DNA from: Lachnospiraceae bacterium
Lineage (GTDB): Bacteria > Bacillota > Clostridia > Lachnospirales > Lachnospiraceae
DNA length: 35,694 nt
Direction: 5' to 3'
NCBI GenBank assembly: GCA_029067205.1
Contig: JAIEEY010000457.1
Location: 1 to 35,694, forward strand
Shown: in pieces, positions 32,666 to 35,694 of the stretch
Layout of the letters: each line of letters begins with the position of its first letter
Position numbering within the stretch: the stretch's first letter is position 1
Position numbers and translations under genes: made by a program
The notes under the pieces: model-generated
Database searches by the model: none
The model's input: only the letters and a program-made list of their open reading frames with translations
What the model was told of the DNA's origin: nothing

Positions 32666-33532
32666 TTATCCTTTTACAGCTCCCGCTGTCATACCGCTCA
32701 TAAAATTCCTGCTGAAGATACAATAGATCACAAGCATAGGGATAATCGCTATGCTGGCTCCGGCAAACATAATGTCCCATGCTGCCGCACCGTCTCCGGC
32801 ATTTTTCAACATGTTAACGCCCACAGTAAGGGGTCTTAAATTTTCATTTGTCATCGTAAATACAAGAGGAAGAATATACTCATTCCAGCCTTGTCTGAAA
32901 GAGAGAAGGGCGATTGTCGCCATTACCGGCTTTAACAGTGGCAGGATTACCAGTCTGTAGATCTGGAAGAAAGTACATCCGTCAATCTTTGCTGCCTCAT
33001 CCAGCTCCATTGGAAGCGCGTTTACAAAACCACGGCTCAAAAACAGATATGTCGCCTGACCACCGCCTGCTGAAATCAGAATAACACTGATGAGGCTTTT
33101 ATTCATATGTAATTTTACGGACAACTCAAACAGAGGTCTCAATGATACAGAACCTACATTGATAAACATGAACATAACGAAAATGCCGTATAGTATCTCT
33201 TTTCCTTTAAATTTCCTTCTCGAAAAAACATATCCCGCCATAGTGGAATTGATTAGTGATACAAACATTACTCCCAAAGCCAGGAAAATACTATTGACTG
33301 TGTATCTGGCGAAATTTGCCTGCTGCCATGCATTGGAATAGTTAGAAAACACCCATTTTTTCGGGAAAATATTGGTTCCTCCTACCAGGAGCTCAGAGTT
33401 TCCTTTAAAGGATCCAAAAACAATATATATTACTGGAAAGATCATCAGCACTGCCATAAACAGCATAAATACCCATATCAGACCCCTCAGTATTTTTGTC
33501 TGTGTCGAATAAACCGCATGCCCTTTTTCCAT
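32666..33532 (-). CDS. Sugar ABC transporter permease (MalG/LplC type)
   Basis: The protein has 288 residues and six membrane helices, the first at about 17-39 (LIWVFMLFMAVLMIFPVIYI). The EAA loop that docks on the ATPase reads MELDEAAKIDGCTFFQIYRL then VILPLLKPV. The length and the SFKGNSELLVG segment fit CUT1-type oligosaccharide importers. The ATG at 33532 has AGGAGG eight bases upstream and lies 12 bases after the stop of the partner permease. As in many CUT1 systems no ATPase gene is present; a shared MsmK-like ATPase elsewhere would serve. Confidence 0.94.
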   Translation of the reverse strand: MEKGHAVYSTQTKILRGLIWVFMLFMAVLMIFPVIYIVFGSFKGNSELLVGGTNIFPKKWVFSNYSNAWQQANFARYTVNSIFLALGVMFVSLINSTMAGYVFSRRKFKGKEILYGIFVMFMFINVGSVSLRPLFELSVKLHMNKSLISVILISAGGGQATYLFLSRGFVNALPMELDEAAKIDGCTFFQIYRLVILPLLKPVMATIALLSFRQGWNEYILPLVFTMTNENLRPLTVGVNMLKNAGDGAAAWDIMFAGASIAIIPMLVIYCIFSRNFMSGMTAGAVKG

Positions 33533-33544
33533 CCATACCACCTC

Positions 33545-34462
33545 CTATACAACGTCATCCAATTTTTTCGCTACAATATTGTAAATAATTGTCACAGCAC
33601 CTACAATAACAGCCGCTACAATACTAAGCAGAGCACCGTAACCAATCTGAGCCTGACTCGTTGAGTCCGTAGAGCCAAATATCAGATTATATATGTAGAG
33701 GAACATTACCATGGAACGGTTGCCCGGACCACCCTTTGACAATACCATAATCGCCTCGTAATCTTTGAATGCACTCGTGATTGCGAGCATCAGCACGACC
33801 TTCAATACAGGCGCAAGCATAGGCAGCGTAATTCTGAAAAAGGTCTGCACACCATTTGCCCCGTCAATCTTTGCCGATTCATACACATCCTCAGACAGAC
33901 CGTTCATTCCAGTAGTAAAATACAGCATATAATTACCCAAACCACCCCATATCGCCATGATCGTGACCGTCACCATAACCCAGTCCCGACTCATAAGCCA
34001 TTTTATAGGAGAGTCAATAATACCCATACCCTGCAGAATACTGTTCGCAATACCATTCTGTGTTGCAAAAATAAACGCAAATATCATACCTGAAATAGAG
34101 GTACTGATAATAGTAGGCATAAAATACATCCCTCGAAAAAGATTTGCCAATTTCATACGCATATTCAGCAGAACCGCCATCAATAATGATAATGGAATAA
34201 TAAAAATGAGTTTGTATGCAGCATACTCAAAGGTATGCCCCACACTGTTCCAGAAAGTTTTGTCACTCAACATTCTGGTAATATTACGTGTTCCTGTAAA
34301 AGTGGCTGTAAATCCGTTATAATCATAACAAATGTACCGAAAAATCCAGATAAACGGATATATAGAACACACAATCAGAAACACAATGGCAGGTGTCAGC
34401 ATCAGCCCTGCCACCAGATCATCTCTACTAAACTTCGTTTTCCCTTTGTTTGTTTTTTGCAT
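33545..34462 (-). CDS. Sugar ABC transporter permease (UgpA/LplB type)
   Basis: The protein has 305 residues and six membrane helices, the first at about 18-40 (AGLMLTPAIVFLIVCSIYPF). The EAA loop reads LSEDVYESAKIDGANGVQTF then FRITLPMLAPV. This is the partner of the MalG-type permease 12 bp downstream. The ATG at 34462 has a perfect AAGGAGG at normal spacing. The substrate is inferred only from the operon: probably an oligosaccharide containing mannose or uronic acid. Confidence 0.94.
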   Translation of the reverse strand: MQKTNKGKTKFSRDDLVAGLMLTPAIVFLIVCSIYPFIWIFRYICYDYNGFTATFTGTRNITRMLSDKTFWNSVGHTFEYAAYKLIFIIPLSLLMAVLLNMRMKLANLFRGMYFMPTIISTSISGMIFAFIFATQNGIANSILQGMGIIDSPIKWLMSRDWVMVTVTIMAIWGGLGNYMLYFTTGMNGLSEDVYESAKIDGANGVQTFFRITLPMLAPVLKVVLMLAITSAFKDYEAIMVLSKGGPGNRSMVMFLYIYNLIFGSTDSTSQAQIGYGALLSIVAAVIVGAVTIIYNIVAKKLDDVV

Positions 34463-34560
34463 TAAATCCTCCTTATCCCCCACTCATTTATGGGAATTTG
34501 ATACCGCGCTGCAGCTATCCTGATACCACCTTGCCAATCTTTACACGATATAGCAAACAG

Positions 34561-34589
34561 GAAGGGGAACCATCCTCCGGCCCCCCTTC
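34561..34589 (-). other. GC-rich hairpin between the solute-binding protein and permease genes
   Basis: GAAGGGG (34561-34567) pairs with CCCCTTC (34583-34589) in an otherwise AT-rich spacer, with no U-run after it. Stem-loops here commonly raise binding-protein mRNA over permease mRNA. The 34463-34637 spacer has no gene. Confidence 0.6.
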
Positions 34590-34637
34590 TCCATAGAAAC
34601 TGTGCATCAATACTGCACTGTTCTTTATTCCCGCAAA

Positions 34638-35645
34638 TTACTCTTCAAGATAAGTCATTGTTCCATCGTTGGGATGAAGCGGATCGTAATCAGAAATTAC
34701 CAGCCTCTTGGCAGCACCAGAAGCAACGTCCGCGTCCAGCGCCTCATTGTAGCGGGTATTCAAATCTTCAATAGCATCATCGATATCCACATAATCCATC
34801 ACCGCATTCCAAAGGACAATACGATAATCATCGCCCGTCAGGTTAATGATAGGCGGCTGAGGATATATAGATTCATACTCCAACATAGAGAAATCAGCCA
34901 GTCGGCCAATCTTGGACTTGTCAATCACGCCATCCATGTAAGTGCTGATTGGCAGACAATAACCATTTTCCAGATAGCCCTTTATAAATTCCTCAGACTG
35001 GAAAAACTGGATTACTTTCCATGCCTGATCCTTATTCTTTGAAGAAGATACAATGCCATAGGATTTGGAAGGTGTGGTCTGCAATGCACCTTTGATTTCA
35101 CCTGTTATAGAAGGCACTGGTGCAACACCCCACTCAAAACCATTCACAGGAATCTGGTCTGTGAACACAGAAGCCTCCTGGGATGCATTGCTCCAAAGTG
35201 CAAACTGTCCTTCTGCAAATAAAGCCCTCATATTATCAACAGCCTGCTGGTCAGGATATGCGATATCTTCACTGATAAATCGCTGTCCAAGCTCAAGGAT
35301 TTCCTTGTAACCGCTGAAATCATATTTACCGTTCACATAGTCATAATAGAAAATGCCGGAAACCTGTGCAGACATTTCCAATAGACGCTCAAAAGGTGAA
35401 GATGAGGTAAAGCCAATACCATAACAGCTGCCGCCGTTCTGCTCTGTAATGGTTTTTGCCATATTAATGTAATCCTCTAATTTTGTAGGAATTTCCGAAT
35501 AACCTGCTGCTTCAACCACATCTTTATTATATTCCACACGCACACCAGAACGCATGCCGCTGTACACACCATAAATATTTCCGTTTCTTAAATTCAAGCC
35601 CTCATAAGCGTGCTCATCAGCCTTGAAAGGAAAAAATAATTCGCA
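34638..35645 (-). CDS. Extracellular sugar-binding protein of an ABC importer, 5' end missing
   Basis: The C-terminal 335 or so residues of a CUT1-type solute-binding protein: NGNIYGVYSGMRSGVRVEYN, AKTITEQNGG, MRALFAEGQFALWSNASQ, NGFEWGVAPVPSITGE, SKSYGIVSSSKNKDQAWKVI then QFFQSEEFIKGYLENGYCLP. Normal members have about 430-460 residues with a lipoprotein signal peptide. Here the frame runs upstream only to TAG at 35646-35648, and neither signal peptide nor ribosome binding site is present; the only in-frame initiators are weak TTG codons. The 5' part has either been lost by deletion or insertion near 35640, or the sequence is wrong near this window edge. The C-terminus looks normal, and the two permeases follow directly. 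Confidence 0.8.
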   Translation of the reverse strand, partial: CELFFPFKADEHAYEGLNLRNGNIYGVYSGMRSGVRVEYNKDVVEAAGYSEIPTKLEDYINMAKTITEQNGGSCYGIGFTSSSPFERLLEMSAQVSGIFYYDYVNGKYDFSGYKEILELGQRFISEDIAYPDQQAVDNMRALFAEGQFALWSNASQEASVFTDQIPVNGFEWGVAPVPSITGEIKGALQTTPSKSYGIVSSSKNKDQAWKVIQFFQSEEFIKGYLENGYCLPISTYMDGVIDKSKIGRLADFSMLEYESIYPQPPIINLTGDDYRIVLWNAVMDYVDIDDAIEDLNTRYNEALDADVASGAAKRLVISDYDPLHPNDGTMTYLEE

Positions 35646-35694
35646 CTAAATAATGCAGGAAACAAGCTTTTTTGTGGGAAAAGTAGTAAAATAA

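Noticed and set aside
32547..32780. N-terminal extension of the 813-residue protein
   Set aside because: It would translate through a perfect terminator hairpin and the end of the permease gene; a good ribosome binding site precedes ATG 32546.
1..35694. CRISPR arrays, tRNA or rRNA genes, insertion sequences, known riboswitches
   Set aside because: No regularly spaced repeats, cloverleaf-like stretches, transposase frames or recognised aptamer cores were seen by eye.

Overview
The window looks like a chromosomal segment from a low-to-mid-GC Gram-positive anaerobe of the Clostridia, most likely a gut Lachnospiraceae. This is an inference from the AT-rich spacers, strong AGGAGG-type ribosome binding sites, a Clostridia-style lipoprotein signal, an OmpR-type response regulator, a DUF4143 ATPase, and a glycan-utilisation locus built around an ABC importer with no SusC/SusD pair. 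Every supported gene except one (the AAA ATPase at 23259) is on the minus strand, so operons are described in minus-strand order, from high to low coordinates.

Right end (about 24.5-35.7 kb): a glycan-utilisation locus. It holds a solute-binding protein cut off at its 5' end, two sugar ABC permeases, a perfect hairpin terminator, an 813-residue protein that may be an alpha/alpha-toroid carbohydrate enzyme, a GH28-like protein with an unusual N-terminal module, a cupin, a small NifU-like protein and a GH38 alpha-mannosidase. The ATPase gene converges on this operon, and a 12-bp hairpin separates them.

Middle (about 17.1-23 kb): a patchy accessory region. It holds a helical-repeat gene interrupted by one in-frame TAA, a roughly 143-nt inverted-repeat element, an ANT(6)-type nucleotidyltransferase with a GNAT acetyltransferase, and an OmpR-type regulator whose histidine kinase ends before its ATPase domain. 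Below these lie decayed coding fragments, including a frameshifted sulfatase/LTA-synthase-like C-terminus.

Centre-left (8.1-17.5 kb): the most notable part, a compact eight-gene operon. Four genes cover the path from sedoheptulose-7-phosphate to ADP-D-glycero-beta-D-manno-heptose (gmhA, hldA-like kinase, hldC-like adenylyltransferase, gmhB). They are followed by a GT9 heptosyltransferase and three large polytopic membrane proteins (DUF6311, GtrII-like, DUF6020), and the operon closes with an intrinsic terminator. A TTGCAA-17-TATAAT promoter lies about 400 nt upstream. I infer that the operon builds a heptose-containing surface glycan. No HldD epimerase is present in the window.

Left end (0-8.1 kb): a CotH-like kinase, a VTC-domain polyphosphate-polymerase-like protein and a DUF4956 membrane protein form a tight three-gene cassette. 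It is followed by a lipoprotein GH78 alpha-L-rhamnosidase and the start of a GT2 glycosyltransferase of the polyprenyl-phosphate type. The left half therefore appears devoted to making and modifying the cell envelope, and the right end to taking glycans apart.
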